DNA of 64,000 nucleotides from Flavobacterium gelidicaeli (GTDB lineage Bacteria; Bacteroidota; Bacteroidia; Flavobacteriales; Flavobacteriaceae): NCBI RefSeq assembly GCF_013294005.1, contig NZ_JABSNK010000012.1, positions 1 to 64,000 of the forward strand, read 5' to 3'. Shown piece by piece: positions 18,986 to 27,291 of this stretch (position 1 is its first letter; each line of letters starts with the position of its first letter). The notes under the pieces were generated by a model. It saw only the letters and a program-made list of their open reading frames with translations, ran no database searches and was not told where the DNA came from. The position numbers and the translations under genes were made by a program.

Positions 18986-21139
18986 ATGAATAAAAGAACG
19001 AGATTGATTTTTTTGGGTCTATCATTAATAGTTTTAATTAGTGTTGGGTATTATGTAACAAACGATTTTAATTTTCTATTAAATGATTTTTGGTTTACTT
19101 CTGGTTTTTTGCTTTTAATTCTTTTATCTCTAATTGACCAACCACATTTTTCCAAAGATTCGAATGTTTTTATTAATGCGGTTACAGCAGGTATTTCACT
19201 ATTATTAGTTCCAGAAGAATTTAGAAATTGGATTTTTTATATATTTTTAGGATTAACTTTTTATTTATCTATAAGTAGTTATTCTTTAATGTGGGTTAGG
19301 AATAAAGAACTATCCTATGAAAATAAATTTGTTCAATTCCTTTCGAAAATAAATAGAGAAATTGGAAAACCACAAACAATGTTTTCTGCTTTTTTTCTTT
19401 GGGGTGCATTGAATAAATTTGGCGTAAACAGTAATGGATTTAATACATTACTCCTCTATTGGGTAGTATTTATGATTTTAAATTTACCATCATTGGCAAA
19501 AATAATAAATAGTTTATTCGAGAAATCTGAAATAAAAAAACAAGATTCTGCAATAGGTACAATTTTCGGCGTTCAATCAAAAAACACATTTCTTGTAAAA
19601 CTATTTAGTGATAGAAAAGAAACAATAAAACTGTTTGATTTTGTTGAGTTTAAATATTCAATCGACGAAAAAAAACAAATCAGAAAGGGAATGATTTTAG
19701 ATACTTATCTATTAAATGAGCAACAATGGGTTAAAGTATTAACTACATCAGAAATAAATAATATTTTTGAGAACAAACAAATATTTGACAATCATACGGA
19801 AGATACTATTTACAAAATACAAAATGTTCCTGACAATAAATATTTGGATACTTTTGCTGGAATTGTCACTGAAAATTCTACTATAGGTAAAGTAAGGTTT
19901 ATTTACAATTCAAAAGCCACAATACAAGAAGGTCAACTATTAGAAATTAAAGTAGGAATTGAAAAGAAATCTGCATTTTATCAAATCGTTGAAGGAATAA
20001 CTAAAATTCAACAGCTTGAAAATAAAAATGAAAGTGCCTTAATAATTGGCGAAGCAATTCAACTTGGAACTTGGAATCAAGAAAAAGTTAGGTTTGAACA
20101 ATTCGGTTGGGTTCCAGAAATAAACTCACCTGTTTACATAACTTCCAACATACCAGAAGTAAAAATTTTAGATGGAGAATTAAAAATTGGACAGATTCCA
20201 AATACAAATTTCCCCGTAATAATAAATAAAGAACTTGCATTAACACACCACACTGCTGTTTTAGGTGTAACAGGAACAGGTAAGTCCGTTTTTTCAAGAA
20301 ATCTAATAAGAGAACATTTAAAGGAAGAAAAAGTAAAAGTTATTTGTATAGATTTTACAGGAGAATACAAGAATAAATTTAATGACTTAAATCCAATAGA
20401 TGTAATAAGTTCAGAAATTGCTAACAAAATATTCAAGGATATTGACGAAATAGAAATGGCGGTTTCGAAAAATTATGGTAAAGACTCTGATGCAACAATT
20501 TTGAAAAGAAAAGAAATTGCTTCAATTATGCACGTGGAAATTTCAAATTTTATGAAAAATCCTGATGCCAAAATATCTTTATTTGAATTACCTGATGTGA
20601 ATAACACTTCGGGAATTTTGGAATATACAAGACTATTTTTTAAAATACTTTTTCATATTGCCAAAACAAAAAAATCGTTTGGCAATAAAGTTTGTTTAGT
20701 TCTTGAAGAAGCGCATACAATAATTCCTGAATGGAATTTTGTTGGAATTGCTGATAAATCATCACAATCTTTATTAAATAGTATTGCTCAAATTGCTCTA
20801 CAAGGTAGAAAATATGATGTTGGTTTGTTAGTTATTGCTCAAAGAACAGCAAATGTTTCTAAAACAGTATTAACTCAATGTAATACAATTATATCATTTC
20901 AAGAATTTGATAAAACAAGTAGTGAGTTTTTAGCAAACTATTTTGGACAAGGAATTGCAAATATCTTACCTAACTTAAAATTTAGACAAGCAATTGTAGC
21001 AGGTAAAGCTTTAAAATCAAATGTACCAATGATTTTTGAAGTGCCAATAATTGAAGAGCCTGAAGTTGATGGGATTTTAGAAGCAGAAGAACAAATTAAA
21101 GAAAAAATGGAAGAGAAAAAAGATACTTTCGAAGAATAA
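18986..21139 (+). CDS. Membrane-anchored HerA/DUF87-type ATPase
   Basis: A 717-residue protein. The first ~180 residues carry four or five hydrophobic helices. A beta-rich stretch (about 190-400) may be a HAS-barrel-like domain. A RecA-like DUF87/HerA motor follows (about 415-660), with Walker A GVTGTGKS at 427-434 and Walker B VCLVLEEAH near 569-577. The sensor/arginine segment QGRKYDVGLLVIAQRT is also typical. HerA motors form hexamers that move DNA; soluble ones work with the nuclease NurA in repair, and others are parts of antiphage systems. The membrane anchor and the lack of a nuclease neighbour are unusual here, so the job is open. The stop codon overlaps the start of attC-like site A. 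A highly charged C-terminal tail ends the protein. Confidence 0.8.
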   Translation: MNKRTRLIFLGLSLIVLISVGYYVTNDFNFLLNDFWFTSGFLLLILLSLIDQPHFSKDSNVFINAVTAGISLLLVPEEFRNWIFYIFLGLTFYLSISSYSLMWVRNKELSYENKFVQFLSKINREIGKPQTMFSAFFLWGALNKFGVNSNGFNTLLLYWVVFMILNLPSLAKIINSLFEKSEIKKQDSAIGTIFGVQSKNTFLVKLFSDRKETIKLFDFVEFKYSIDEKKQIRKGMILDTYLLNEQQWVKVLTTSEINNIFENKQIFDNHTEDTIYKIQNVPDNKYLDTFAGIVTENSTIGKVRFIYNSKATIQEGQLLEIKVGIEKKSAFYQIVEGITKIQQLENKNESALIIGEAIQLGTWNQEKVRFEQFGWVPEINSPVYITSNIPEVKILDGELKIGQIPNTNFPVIINKELALTHHTAVLGVTGTGKSVFSRNLIREHLKEEKVKVICIDFTGEYKNKFNDLNPIDVISSEIANKIFKDIDEIEMAVSKNYGKDSDATILKRKEIASIMHVEISNFMKNPDAKISLFELPDVNNTSGILEYTRLFFKILFHIAKTKKSFGNKVCLVLEEAHTIIPEWNFVGIADKSSQSLLNSIAQIALQGRKYDVGLLVIAQRTANVSKTVLTQCNTIISFQEFDKTSSEFLANYFGQGIANILPNLKFRQAIVAGKALKSNVPMIFEVPIIEEPEVDGILEAEEQIKEKMEEKKDTFEE

Positions 21140-21267
21140 CAGCGGTTTGTAAAAATGGCGAAATATGTGGTAAATTCAAGTTTATCTTTCGCAAGAAGTT
21201 TTATTTTAAAGCAAAATATGCGGTTATGAAGTTCGACACTTCTTGAAGCCGCGACACATTATAGGCA
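21134..21267. repeat. attC-like recombination site A
   Basis: A 134-base element starts at the HerA stop (GAATAAC, then AGCGGTTTG and ATGGCGAA). It ends TTCGACACTT, GAAGCCGCG, ATTATAG. The 5' arm and the reverse complement of the 3' arm match over ~22 bases with mismatches, and the centre contains ATATGTGG / ATATGCGG. Layout and size fit an integron attC (outer AAC...GTT boxes plus inner boxes). The core GTT is ATT here, so the site may be weak. Copies B and C follow the next two genes. Confidence 0.6.
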
Positions 21268-21317
21268 AGTTTCGAGCGACGACAGAAACATAAATATATA
21301 AATAACAAAAACCTTCA

Positions 21318-21629
21318 ATGAAAAGAATTTTACGATGGACTTTGATATTTTTGCTGACAGCAAATTATAGTTACGCACAACAAAGCAGTCTTCCTTTTGA
21401 AAATAATGAAATTACAATTGAAAAAATAATGGCTGGCTTTTTTGCTGTATGTGTTTATTTTATACCTACGATAATCGCAAGAGACAAAATACATTTCAAA
21501 CGTATTTTTATTTTTAATTTTTTGATAGCTTGGACAGTGATTGGTTGGTTTATTAGTTTTTTATGGGCAATAAATGCAAAAAGCAATAATACTGATACGC
21601 TTGTATTAGAAGAAGATATTGAAAATTGA
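21318..21629 (+). CDS. Small membrane protein in an attC-flanked cassette
   Basis: 103 residues with an N-terminal signal-like hydrophobic segment (likely cut after YAQ, about residue 22) and two further membrane helices (about 37-52 and 66-86). The short acidic tail ends LEEDIEN. No family recognised. It is the only gene between attC-like sites A and B, with about 50 bases on its 5' side, the classical one-gene cassette layout. Expression probably depends on an upstream promoter. Nothing points to a specific function. Confidence 0.65.
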   Translation: MKRILRWTLIFLLTANYSYAQQSSLPFENNEITIEKIMAGFFAVCVYFIPTIIARDKIHFKRIFIFNFLIAWTVIGWFISFLWAINAKSNNTDTLVLEEDIEN

Positions 21630-21640
21630 ACAGAAAAACC

Positions 21641-21774
21641 TGCCTATAACAGCGATTTGCATAAATGGCGAAATATGTGCAATATTCACGTTTTTCTTTC
21701 GCAAGAAATATTATCTTAGTGGAAAATATGCGGTTACGAAGTTCGCCACTTCTTGAAGCCGCGAAACGTTAAGT
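21641..21774. repeat. attC-like recombination site B
   Basis: 134 bases, from TGCCTATAAC-AGCGATTTG to GAAGCCGCGAAAC-GTTAAGT. The arms ATGGCGAA and TTCGCCACT are complementary. The 5' end TGCCTATAAC is the exact reverse complement of GTTATAGGCA, and the cassette starts with TTATAGGCA right after site A (21259-21267). That is what an excisable circular cassette is expected to show. Similarity to site A runs over the whole length. Confidence 0.68.
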
Positions 21775-21894
21775 AACAGTTAAAGAAAACCAGTATATAA
21801 AATAACGGGGGAATTACTTAATCGAAGTTTGGGTCTTTCAATATGCCATTTTTCATTTACCCTACGGTTAGTAGAAATTTAAAAAAAAAATATT

Positions 21895-22488
21895 ATGTCA
21901 AACTGGTTTGAAACAAATCCAACAAAAAGTATAATAAGTTACACTATATTAATAATTGGTGTAGTTTGGGTATTTTATAAATTTACATTTGAGGAAAGTA
22001 AAATAGATAATTACAAAAGTCAAATTGAAACAAAGCAGGCTACAATAAGTCAGTTTCAAGCGAGAATTGAATATCTTGAGGAAGAAAATTTAAAGTTTAA
22101 ATCTGAATTAAAAGATTATGAAGATTGGAATTCTAAATCTGAAAATCCAACTTTATTTTATAAATCGCAATATGAAAAAACAATTCTGACAAGAGATAAT
22201 TCTGTAAAAACTAATATTTCAAAAAATACTGATTTAAAAAATATAAAAATAAGTAAATCAGAAAGTTACATCAACAAAGATTTAGATATAATAATTGGTT
22301 TAACCGATGTTTCCGTTAATTATGGTTGTTTTCTGAACATTAGTTATGGAAACAGTTTAAATATAAATTTTGAAAATAAAAATATTGGAGACACTATACT
22401 TTTGGAGTCAAATAAAGGAAAAATTAAAGTTACCATTAATAAAGTTAATTATGTTTACTCAAATATTGAAATATCAATTCACATATGA
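21895..22488 (+). CDS. Membrane protein with coiled coil in an attC-flanked cassette
   Basis: 197 residues. One membrane helix (about 16-30) is followed by a coiled coil (about 38-82, heptads in QIETKQATISQFQARIEYLE) and a beta-rich C-terminal domain (about 120-197). No known family. It is the sole gene between attC-like sites B and C and has a 120-base 5' region. Anchored coiled-coil plus globular domain suggests a sensor or scaffold at the membrane, but this is a guess from architecture. Confidence 0.65.
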   Translation: MSNWFETNPTKSIISYTILIIGVVWVFYKFTFEESKIDNYKSQIETKQATISQFQARIEYLEEENLKFKSELKDYEDWNSKSENPTLFYKSQYEKTILTRDNSVKTNISKNTDLKNIKISKSESYINKDLDIIIGLTDVSVNYGCFLNISYGNSLNINFENKNIGDTILLESNKGKIKVTINKVNYVYSNIEISIHI

Positions 22489-22495
22489 AAACTTC

Positions 22496-22625
22496 TGCTA
22501 AAAGCTGTTTACAAAAATAGAGAAAATGTGGTAAATTCACGTTTATCTTTCAAAAGAAGTTTTATTTTACTGGAAAATATGCGGTTAATACGTTCTCCAC
22601 TCCCTGAAGCCTCGAAACGTTAGCA
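22496..22625. repeat. attC-like recombination site C
   Basis: 130 bases, from TGCTAAAAGCTGTTT to GAAGCCTCGAAAC-GTTAGCA. The outer boxes TGCTAAA and GTTAGCA are complementary except for one base. The centre (GTGGTAAATTCACGTTTATCTTTC, split over 22529-22552) is nearly identical to sites A and B, while both arms have diverged more, which keeps the pairing weaker. Confidence 0.58.
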
Positions 22626-22694
22626 TTTATTGTAAAAAAGACTCTGAAAACAAAAACGCAAGTAACACCTTACCATTATTAAAACAAATAAAAC

Positions 22695-22876
22695 ATGAAA
22701 ATTTAAAAAAACGAATTTTTTATTGACACTTACATTGACAAATATCAAAATTTATCTCGAAAGAGAAATCATCAACTAATTTATTAATTGGAATCTTATT
22801 AGTTCTTTTCTCACTTGGTGCGATTTACAATATAGGAAAGGTATTCGGAGAATTTATTTACTACTTTAATAATTAA
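22695..22876 (+). pseudogene. Remnant of a small membrane protein gene
   Basis: ATG 22695 is followed by TAA at codon 4. The same frame then reads NEFFIDTYIDKYQNLSRKRN to about 22780, and another frame continues LLIGILLVLFSLGAIYNIG and on to TAA at 22874-22876. Joined, the pieces look like a short protein with one membrane helix, broken by one nonsense change and one frameshift. It lies right after attC-like site C, so it may be the decayed gene of a fourth cassette. Confidence 0.35.
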
Positions 22877-23149
22877 ATTACACGTTTTCAAAATTAAGTA
22901 GTTTGACTTTTAGTATGGTCTTGCAAAGAAATTTTGTACCTGAATTTAAAAAGATAATAGAAAAATTTACCGTGGAAAAATAACTTCCACCAACATCGGA
23001 TAAAAGAGCTGTGTCTTTTATCCTTAATTTAACGATAGTTTTGTACTTGGAAAAATCTCGCACCTCAAATAATAAATATTAGCGAGGAGAAACCAATCGT
23101 TGAAATGAATATCAAAATAAGACTAAAAATTTAATTTCATAACTTACAA
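22877..23149. other. Non-coding remainder with a 10 bp hairpin
   Basis: A perfect hairpin GGATAAAAGA (22998-23007) / TCTTTTATCC (23014-23023) with a 6-base loop is the only clear structure. Short open frames exist on both strands (for example a plus-strand piece ending FKKIIEKFTVEK at 22982), but none is convincing. The hairpin lacks a T run, so it is not a typical terminator. Confidence 0.35.
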
Positions 23150-23593
23150 ATGAATAAAATTAATGAATTTTTAGAATCCTTGTCCAACAGGGAACTCGCC
23201 TATTTCATAAAATTTAAAAGAAACAAATATTCTAAAGAGACCTTAATATTAATAGACGAGTTCATCGTAAATAGAAACTTGACACAAACAAAAATAGATA
23301 AATTAATAAGCCCTAATTTTTGTGCTAGCAAAAATCAAACGCAGCTGTGCCCAAGATGTGGTAGTGATAATTTTTTGATTAATAGCGTTCAATTGACAAA
23401 TAATATAAGAAATAGTGGGGGTCAAAACAACATGAAATCTGCAGACAATTTCTTTGAGATAAAAGTAGAAAAAAGAGATGAAGTCACTTGCAATGTCTGT
23501 GATTATCTGGTAAAAGATCCTAATAACAGACGTCCAAGAACGAAATTGTCTAAATATTCGATATGGAATATTTTTGATTGGTTGCTAAACTAA
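23150..23593 (+). CDS. Zinc-ribbon protein of unknown function
   Basis: 147 residues. A helical, charged N-terminal half (1-60) is followed by two CxxC knuckles, CPRCGSDNF near residue 68 and CNVCDYLV near 120, about 45 residues apart, consistent with one zinc ribbon. The C terminus is short and hydrophobic (SIWNIFDWLLN). No enzyme motif or DDE residues are present, so it is not a transposase as it stands. It sits in the accessory region between remnants and the Abi-type gene. Function unknown. Confidence 0.6.
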   Translation: MNKINEFLESLSNRELAYFIKFKRNKYSKETLILIDEFIVNRNLTQTKIDKLISPNFCASKNQTQLCPRCGSDNFLINSVQLTNNIRNSGGQNNMKSADNFFEIKVEKRDEVTCNVCDYLVKDPNNRRPRTKLSKYSIWNIFDWLLN

Positions 23594-23741
23594 AAATGTC
23601 TAACGTTAATGACAATTTTATTTTAGGTGGAATTAAATGCTATTAAAGTTTCGAAGCAAGTTTCCGTTATCCAAACCTTTGTAATTTAATTGTTATCTTT
23701 AAGACTTTTGTTAAAAATAACGATTACATCCTTTATAGAAA

Positions 23742-24617
23742 ATGGCAGGTATAGTAACTAGTGTAGAAAACCAAATGGTAAAACTTCGTGAAAGAGGTAT
23801 GACTTTGGACTTAGATGAAGATAAGACCAAAGAAATATTATTAGATATTGGTTACTACCGTCTAGGGTTTTATTGGCATCCTTTCGAAATTGATGCAGAC
23901 CATAATTTTGTAGAAGGAACTAAATTTTCAACAGTAATTGACCTGTATTATTTAGATGTAGATTTAAGATATTTATTGATTAAATATATTAATAGATTGG
24001 AATTAAATTTTAGAACTAATCTTATTTATTGGGTTTCCATGCATTATGAAGATAATGCAATTTGGTATACAGATGCTTCAATAATGGATGCGGAATACTT
24101 GAAAGACATAAAATCGCATTACAATACTAATTTTAAAAAAAAGAATATTCAAATTAGTAAACATCATGTTAAATACCCTGACGATAAGTATGCGCCTTGC
24201 TGGAAAACTTTTGAATATTACACATTTGGCTCAATTGTAAAAGTATTTGAGCATATTATCGACCAAAATGTTAGGAAACAGATTTGTAAACAATATGCAA
24301 TTAAGAAACCTGAAAAGCTTCAGAACTTTTTGAACACCCTAGTTTTTGTTCGTAATAGTTGCGCTCATAGTGGTGTTATATTTGATTTACACATAGATGA
24401 AGGAGTGAGTGGCGTTCCTGAAATACCTTTCAATAATAATTACAGTCATAGTTTAGATTCCGCTGTTAAAGCACTACTTTACTTAATGAACAATATTTCC
24501 AATAATCGAAAGAACGAACTAGAGAAAAAATTGGTTGAATTATTCAATAAGTTTGTAAAGAATGAAATAATAAAAGAAATTATCGAAAATAAATTAGGTT
24601 ATAGTTACAGTAATTAA
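23742..24617 (+). CDS. Abi_2-family (AbiD/AbiF-like) HEPN protein
   Basis: 291 residues with the layout of the Abi_2 abortive-infection family: an early KLRERGMTLD segment, the central LRYLLIKYINRLELNFRTNL, and a HEPN-type RNase motif R-x4-H (RNSCAH, R204 to H209) in VFVRNSCAHSG. Lactococcal AbiD/AbiF members stop phage growth, and HEPN members are commonly RNases. Phage defence is therefore the likely role, inferred from the family and the accessory surroundings. No antitoxin-like neighbour overlaps it. Upstream is a 148-base gap without a clear promoter, and a hairpin terminator lies about 80 bases downstream. Confidence 0.78.
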   Translation: MAGIVTSVENQMVKLRERGMTLDLDEDKTKEILLDIGYYRLGFYWHPFEIDADHNFVEGTKFSTVIDLYYLDVDLRYLLIKYINRLELNFRTNLIYWVSMHYEDNAIWYTDASIMDAEYLKDIKSHYNTNFKKKNIQISKHHVKYPDDKYAPCWKTFEYYTFGSIVKVFEHIIDQNVRKQICKQYAIKKPEKLQNFLNTLVFVRNSCAHSGVIFDLHIDEGVSGVPEIPFNNNYSHSLDSAVKALLYLMNNISNNRKNELEKKLVELFNKFVKNEIIKEIIENKLGYSYSN

Positions 24618-24632
24618 ATTATAAAATAGTTG

Positions 24633-24698
24633 TATATTTGCAACTCAATAGTGTCCCATTAGTCAATTGCACTCGTGGTGCACTCTAAAAAAATAAAC
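24633..24698 (+). ncRNA. Possible short transcript between promoter box and terminator
   Basis: TATATTTG (24633-24640) fits the -7 promoter box and a strong terminator sits at 24699-24728, which together would define an RNA of ~85 bases with a TGCAC/GTGCA hairpin (24667-24682). No -33 box is visible and no RNA family is recognised. It may equally be the end of the Abi gene transcript or a decayed tRNA-like site. Confidence 0.2.
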
Positions 24699-24728
24699 AA
24701 CCTCAGATACTGTCTGAGGTTTTTTTTT
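24699..24728 (+). terminator. Terminator after the Abi-type gene
   Basis: AACCTCAGA (24699-24707) pairs perfectly with TCTGAGGTT (24713-24721), followed by eight T. Confidence 0.88.
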
Positions 24729-25068
24729 ACCATATAGTGGCTTTAATCAAATATAGATTTGGTTAATTGCCAATCAAAATGAAGCTGTTGCTTAACTATT
24801 TTAGACTTCTTGTAAGTATAGTTGTATGCAAACCCATAAACTGTATTTTAAAAAGTGTATTATTGAGATTTTCACGATACTTGGTAAAATATTTTATGTC
24901 AATATCTCTATTTATTTTTCTGAAGTGAAAACTTATAAATTACTCACCTAAAAAACGTATTTTTATGAAGTATTTATTTAGTAATACGCTGCTGTAATCT
25001 TATTTTATATTTTTAAATTGGAGAAATAGTTCCCTTAATACGTAATAAAAGACGTACGAAATAAAATC
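24729..25068. other. Intergenic stretch without a recognised gene
   Basis: About 340 very AT-rich bases between the terminator and the MORN pseudogene. I see no open frame of note, no promoter box with both elements, and no clear repeat. Confidence 0.4.
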
Positions 25069-25557
25069 ATACAAATAAAAATCAAATCAGCTATAATTCT
25101 CTCATTATTACTATTCACCTCTTGCAACGTCGAGAAAAACTATACTGAAAACGGCGTATTAGAATCTAAAGGGAAAATGTCGAACCATTTAAAAAACGGT
25201 CAATGGAAATATTATCACGAGAATGGACAAGTACATCAATACGGTGCATTTGAAAACGGAAAATAAGACGGCGAATGGCATTTTATATATCCTAACGGTG
25301 TGCAACAAGGAATTGGGACCTTAGATGAAGGTAAAAGAATTGGAGTATGGACCTGGTACTTTGAAAATGGGCAGCTACAAACCGAAAGAAGATGGAATAA
25401 TGGTAAACTGATTGAAATAATGAGTTGTTATGACGGCAAGGGAACTGTTTTAGATAAAGGCACACTTGTCAACGGTACCGGCACTATGCTTCTTTACGAT
25501 AGTAATGGAAAGCTACTAGAAACCATAGTCTACAAAAATGGAGAAATTGTTAAATAA
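25069..25557 (+). pseudogene. Broken MORN-repeat (YwqK-like) lipoprotein gene
   Basis: One frame reads from 25069 to 25557 with a lipoprotein signal (LSLLLFTSC, lipobox Cys) and then MORN-type repeats: HLKNGQWKYYHENGQ, FENGK-stop-DGEWHFIYPNG, GVWTWYFENGQLQTE. Two lesions are visible. The codon where translation should start is ATA (25069-25071), and no in-frame ATG, GTG or TTG precedes the signal sequence. A TAA (25264-25266) replaces what is normally a Lys/Glu codon in the GKxDGEW repeat. A single-base change would explain each. The intact part after the stop (85 codons) is open, but lacks a signal peptide. Confidence 0.75.
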
Positions 25558-25568
25558 TAGCCTCTAAC

Positions 25569-25652
25569 ATGAAACCATTAGATTTACAATTTATTACTGA
25601 TATACTGTGGATCGTCATTGGAATCTTTTCGGGAATGCTTTTATTAGAATAA
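25569..25652 (+). CDS. Possible 27-residue membrane peptide
   Basis: ATG 25569 opens a 27-codon frame with a hydrophobic helix (ILWIVIGIFSGMLLL) ending in GAA TAA. It starts 11 bases after the MORN remnant. Such tiny hydrophobic frames can be real or chance; there is no ribosome binding site or homologue to decide. Confidence 0.25.
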   Translation: MKPLDLQFITDILWIVIGIFSGMLLLE

Positions 25653-25708
25653 TAAAAGAGGCAAATTATCGATATATTTGAATAAATTAAAGTAGTTATT
25701 TAAAAAAA

Positions 25709-26173
25709 ATGAGACTTAAAATAATATTTACAACTCTATTTATCTTTAGTTTACTAGGTATTCAAATCGCTAGTCTAAATGATTGGTTAGTTCTTTCATT
25801 AACAATTCATGTGCTCTGGTTATCGATAACTTCGAATGAAATAATGAATTTACTTGTCCTAAAAAATAAAAAAATACTCCAAGTTTTTAATAAAATTGTA
25901 TTTTACTTATTAATTGTTGACATTGCAGTTATTTTTTTGTCCATATCTTTTATTTTTAGATTATTATTTGCCATTCTTTATTTACCCCTTTTTTATGTTA
26001 GTGCTGTTTGTATAATGATCTCATTAATCGTAAATTATTTTATACTTATTAAATACTTCATTAAAACAACTAAATCTCTAACTAAAACTGCTCTTTTAAT
26101 ATTGTCCTCATTCTTTTATCTGATTGGTGTATATGTAATACAAGTAAAAAATCATAAAGTCCTGAAACCTTAA
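25709..26173 (+). CDS. Hypothetical four-helix membrane protein
   Basis: 154 residues, almost wholly hydrophobic. About four transmembrane helices (roughly 5-45 as one or two, 64-90, 93-115, 125-146) are separated by short lysine-rich loops. No family recognised. ATG follows an A-rich tract. It begins a run of plus-strand small membrane and envelope genes (25709-27960) with gaps of 5-160 bases. Confidence 0.6.
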   Translation: MRLKIIFTTLFIFSLLGIQIASLNDWLVLSLTIHVLWLSITSNEIMNLLVLKNKKILQVFNKIVFYLLIVDIAVIFLSISFIFRLLFAILYLPLFYVSAVCIMISLIVNYFILIKYFIKTTKSLTKTALLILSSFFYLIGVYVIQVKNHKVLKP

Positions 26174-26333
26174 TTTTGTAAAGGATAACACTAAAACACT
26201 AATAACTTCTAAATCAATACAAATGGTCAATTGCTGACAAAAATTGACCCTAGTTTTCTATTCGGTTTTTATTTATTGTGTAACCAGTAATAATAGATTA
26301 AAATTCAAATCCTTTTAAAATATCCTCTGTACA

Positions 26334-26642
26334 ATGAAAATATTCAAATATATACTGATCAGAATTTTAGTTTTAATAGGCTTCTTGACACTATTATGGA
26401 ATAATTCTTATTACCTTTTGCCAGAAAGTTTGCAAGAAGGTAAATTTAGTTTTTTTTCAGAAGCAGTTGTTTTTTTAAGAATAAGTTTGTTATTTGTATT
26501 TTTATTTTTGTGCTATACACTTTATGAACTCAATAATTATCATAAAAACAGTCAGTATCAATTACGAAATATTGCAATTGTTTTTAACCTTACTTTAATC
26601 TTAATAGCAACACCCTTAATTATATACAACATAAAATATTAG
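26334..26642 (+). CDS. Hypothetical small membrane protein
   Basis: 102 residues with three predicted membrane helices (about 5-23, 38-62 and 80-99) and a short loop NNYHKNSQYQ between the last two. No family recognised. The next gene begins 5 bases after its stop, so the two are very probably cotranscribed and may act together in the envelope. Confidence 0.65.
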   Translation: MKIFKYILIRILVLIGFLTLLWNNSYYLLPESLQEGKFSFFSEAVVFLRISLLFVFLFLCYTLYELNNYHKNSQYQLRNIAIVFNLTLILIATPLIIYNIKY

Positions 26643-26647
26643 CTCAA

Positions 26648-27175
26648 ATGAAATTTATATTACCCTTTCTTTTTCTGTTATTTTACTCCCATTCTTGTTT
26701 TGCACAGGAAGGATATCCAGAACCTGAAAAAACTACAAGCCGCCTTTTTTATATACAACACAGCAACAACCACAATACTTATGTTTATGATGCCAATATA
26801 AAAGATGGTGTTATTAATTCAACTGTCCCTATTGACGAATACCAAATTGTTTACACTGAAAACGGAATAAAAAAACCACTGTCTATCATTCAAAGAAAAT
26901 TAGCTTATGGAATGATTTTAGAAGAATCGAAAACAAACTCATATAAACTACGTCTCGCTGCCTCAGACAAACTATACTTCTATCTTAACTATAATCATAA
27001 CAAAGGCGCCAGAATTCATGTTATTGTCAATAATCACAAAATGTATTTAGACAAGATGTTCGTACAGCTCAAGGATGGTTTTCTTGGACTTCAAGCAAAA
27101 GCTGATTTTGTATTGTTTTATGGAAAAGACTTTAGCTCTGGAAAAACAATTATCGAAAAAGTTATAATTGATTAA
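26648..27175 (+). CDS. Secreted protein, DUF4833-like
   Basis: 175 residues. A signal peptide (hydrophobic LPFLFLLFYSHSCFA, cleavage about residue 20) is followed by a single domain of about 150 residues. The opening SRLFYIQHSNNHNTYVYDAN and the later VPIDEYQIVYTENG are what I associate with DUF4833, a Bacteroidetes domain of unknown function. No catalytic motif stands out. Start codon 5 bases after the preceding membrane-protein gene, so probably one unit. Confidence 0.65.
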   Translation: MKFILPFLFLLFYSHSCFAQEGYPEPEKTTSRLFYIQHSNNHNTYVYDANIKDGVINSTVPIDEYQIVYTENGIKKPLSIIQRKLAYGMILEESKTNSYKLRLAASDKLYFYLNYNHNKGARIHVIVNNHKMYLDKMFVQLKDGFLGLQAKADFVLFYGKDFSSGKTIIEKVIID

Positions 27176-27291
27176 ATTATTTTGTTTGTCCATTTATAAC
27201 TTCAATAATAAAATTAAAAGCTGAATAATAACTAACGATTCATTTGTAAAAAAAATACTAATCCCATAAATTATTAAAACCAAAAAATTAA

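Noticed and set aside
23150-23593. Zinc-ribbon protein as an ISXO2-type transposase fragment
   Set aside because: No DDE catalytic residues and no terminal inverted repeats were seen, so a mobile element cannot be supported.
24641-24698. tRNA gene or tRNA-derived attachment site
   Set aside because: A promoter-like box and hairpin are present, but no cloverleaf or CCA-end could be built.
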